IMG/VR virus record: IMGVR_UViG_3300008267_000118
Coordinates: 1 to 40,128 of that record
Length of the DNA: 40,128 nucleotides
Source: a virus
Direction: 5' to 3' (one strand)
In this document: in pieces, positions 38,534-40,128 of the stretch
Layout: every line of letters starts with the position of its first letter
How positions within the stretch are numbered: position 1 is the first letter of the stretch
The notes under the pieces: model-generated
Database searches by the model: none
What the model saw: the letters and a program-made list of their open reading frames with translations, nothing else
Told to the model about the DNA's origin: nothing
Position numbers and translations under genes: made by a program

Positions 38534-40128
38534 AAGGGGCTCCTGGTTCGGTGTAGTTGGCGGCCACTTGTCCCATTGCTGGAGACTTGAGACCGGTCAT
38601 GATCAGTTCACGCTGCATGTCTTGCTGACGCAAGTCATTGGCAGCCTGAGTTTCCTGATCCAACTGCTCCTGGGTCTTCACCAAGTTAGTGGTGTCGATG
38701 GACTCAGCCGCTGCAAGTCTGCGGAGAGCTTCATCCAGGTTCAAATACTTCTGCGCAATCTCAGGGCCAAGGGTCTGGGTAGCAGTGGTAATGAACTGCA
38801 CCAGCTTGTTGCGATCATCGCCGCGGCCAATGGCTTCCAGGCCAGTCACGGGCTTGGGATTGACCAGTGGCTGGCCACCTTGGCCCTTCGGGAAGGGGGC
38901 CAGCTTGCGCTGCTTGCGCAGGATGTGCATCAACCGACGGACCAGGGGCAGCTGTAGCTCCTGGGTGAGGATGCTGTACAGGCCTCCGATGCCTGCCTCC
39001 AGCTCCTGTGACATGTAGCGGATCTCTTCCGCGGTCACTCTTTCACCGGGGCGCTGGATGGCGGTGTTCAGCAGGAAAGCGAACTGCAGTCGACCCTCGA
39101 TCCGGTCGATGGTGTTCTGTGCAATGCCCAGATCCTGTGCCTTCTGGCTCTGGATGACGGTGACGTCGTTCGCATTGCCTTGGACGATGGCACCGTTGGG
39201 TGCATTGGCCAGGGTCCGGGGGCGCGTGGTGCCGTTGGGGTTGACCAGGAACAGGATCTTGGCAGCGGCAGCGGCGCCTTCCAGCACCGACTGGTACAGC
39301 GATTCAAGGGCCAGCAGGTCGCCGTAATACTCCTCGATGTACGAACGCCCGTACTCTTCGCCATCCACGCGGTTAAAGCGCAGGGGGATCCAAGGCGACA
39401 CGTCCTTGTCGCACATGCCGTGGGTGCCAGGGACTTCCTTGCCCTTTACCTCTTGCCACCAGTGGCACTTGTCGTTCTCGAACTCGACGTGGGTGACGAT
39501 GCGCACGGTCTTCTTGGACGACCGTCCCGTGTACTCGTCAGCGTCTTCCTCCTCGTCGATCTCTTCGTACAGAGCAGGGGGCAGGGCGTCTGGATAGACC
39601 TCTTCCTCGACCAGGATCTCCACCACGTTGCCGATGGGATCCCGGCACACCACGAACTGGTTGAAGTGGATGACCCGGAGACCCTCTTCGCCGACGTAGA
39701 GCAGGATATTGCCGCCCACCAGCAGGTGCTTGAAGGCTTCGTGCATGGCGGCACGACCACCTGCGGTCTCAAAAACGGACATGACCGCCCGCTCCACCTT
39801 GACCAAGGCGGTGTCCAGCTCTGTCTTGATCTCTGGCCCGGCCTCTGCGACACGCAGGGCCAGGTCATCGATCTCGAGCTTGAAGAAGCTGGAGTTAGGG
39901 GGGAACAGGCTGATCAGCAGCTTGCTGGCCAGGTAGTTCACCCCCCTGGCGCCCAGGGATTGGTAAGGGGTCTTGAGTCGACCCCTGTCGTTGAAGCCTG
40001 CGTCGGGAATCAGGCCAGGGATGGTGACCTTGCTGCAATCCCGGGCCCGCTCGAGGAAGGCATCACGGTTGCTGACCAGCTGGCTGTAGCGAGCGGCAGC
40101 CGTGCCGGGCTCGTCCTCATTGGAGTAG
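38424..40128 (-). CDS. portal (head-tail connector), T7 gp8-like, main part
   Basis: This carries most of the portal; the first ~30 residues are at 92..1 after circular joining, for a total of 582 aa (T7 gp8 has 536). Family features include RDRGRLKTPYQS-like text near residue 62-72, GARGVNYLASKLLISLFPPN, AMHEAFKHLLVGGNILLYV, a Glu-rich loop, EYYGDLLALESLYQSVLEG and RVTAEEIRYMSQELEAGIGG. It forms the ring through which DNA enters and leaves the capsid. The C-terminal tail is Pro/Gly-rich (PALPAAQSQPGLPAGPTG). The terminal 48 bases of the window duplicate bases 1-48. Confidence 0.95.
   Translation of the reverse strand, partial: YSNEDEPGTAAARYSQLVSNRDAFLERARDCSKVTIPGLIPDAGFNDRGRLKTPYQSLGARGVNYLASKLLISLFPPNSSFFKLEIDDLALRVAEAGPEIKTELDTALVKVERAVMSVFETAGGRAAMHEAFKHLLVGGNILLYVGEEGLRVIHFNQFVVCRDPIGNVVEILVEEEVYPDALPPALYEEIDEEEDADEYTGRSSKKTVRIVTHVEFENDKCHWWQEVKGKEVPGTHGMCDKDVSPWIPLRFNRVDGEEYGRSYIEEYYGDLLALESLYQSVLEGAAAAAKILFLVNPNGTTRPRTLANAPNGAIVQGNANDVTVIQSQKAQDLGIAQNTIDRIEGRLQFAFLLNTAIQRPGERVTAEEIRYMSQELEAGIGGLYSILTQELQLPLVRRLMHILRKQRKLAPFPKGQGGQPLVNPKPVTGLEAIGRGDDRNKLVQFITTATQTLGPEIAQKYLNLDEALRRLAAAESIDTTNLVKTQEQLDQETQAANDLRQQDMQRELIMTGLKSPAMGQVAANYTEPGAPYGPQFPEGSDPTAPGAVPNALPAAQSQPGLPAGPTG
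40081..40128. repeat. 48-base terminal repeat, right copy (contig overlap)
   Basis: Identical to bases 1-48. Removing one copy gives a circle of 40,080 bases with the portal gene intact. Confidence 0.95.

Noticed and set aside
1-40128. tRNA, rRNA, insertion sequence or integrase genes
   Set aside because: None was recognised on reading both strands; tRNA detection by eye is limited, so a cryptic tRNA cannot be fully excluded.

Overview
The window is a complete, GC-rich (by eye) genome of a short-tailed T7-like phage (Autographiviridae type), most probably infecting a unicellular cyanobacterium of the Synechococcus/Cyanobium kind. The phage type is seen directly: single-subunit RNA polymerase, gp2.5-like SSB, gp3-like endonuclease I, gp4-like primase-helicase, gp6-like exonuclease, and a late set in T7 order (portal, scaffold, capsid, tubular A and B, core proteins 13-16, fibre 17, terminases). 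The host is an inference from ThyX, the tail-fibre accessory proteins and a 45-residue basic protein that I associate with cyanophages. No photosynthesis, carbon-metabolism, integrase or tRNA gene was seen.

The first and last 48 bases are identical, and the portal gene reads in frame across the junction (1..92 joined to 38424..40080 gives 582 aa). The sequence is therefore a circular contig of 40,080 unique bases opened inside the portal gene. Real virion ends are not marked.

Layout. (1) 5591-6602: a gene-free 1 kb region with a perfect DnaA-box consensus, an ACAGCCA heptamer array, dyads, an orphan terminator and GC-rich hairpins; it looks like an origin and control region. (2) 6603-16623, plus strand: a tightly overlapped run of small early genes, then RNA polymerase, SSB, endonuclease I, primase-helicase, Zn-ribbon protein, ThyX and exonuclease. 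(3) Minus strand, reading from 5590 down through 1, across the junction and on to 16607: a winged-helix protein, TerS, two tail-fibre-like proteins, TerL, M15 peptidase, gp7.3-like protein, portal, scaffold, capsid, tail tubes, core proteins, fibre, fibre accessories and small membrane proteins. The two transcription units diverge from the 1 kb region and converge, overlapping by 17 bases, at 16607-16623. Most T7-like phages are transcribed in one direction, so this plan is unusual.

The main biological point is that there is no DNA polymerase gene. The slot between helicase and exonuclease, where T7 has gene 5, holds a Zn-ribbon protein and ThyX. The helicase also ends without the acidic tail that in T7 contacts the polymerase. 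With the DnaA box, the heptamer array and a RepL-like winged-helix protein, this suggests that the phage brings its own primosome and nucleases but borrows the host replicative polymerase. From memory, a cyanopodovirus lineage without a DNA polymerase gene has been reported; I could not check whether this genome belongs to it. A second point is the injected core: the gp15-like protein ends in an RlpA-like domain, and the 2,519-residue gp16-like protein carries ParB-like, HExxH-type and ADP-ribosyltransferase-like segments, so it resembles a polyvalent effector protein delivered with the DNA.
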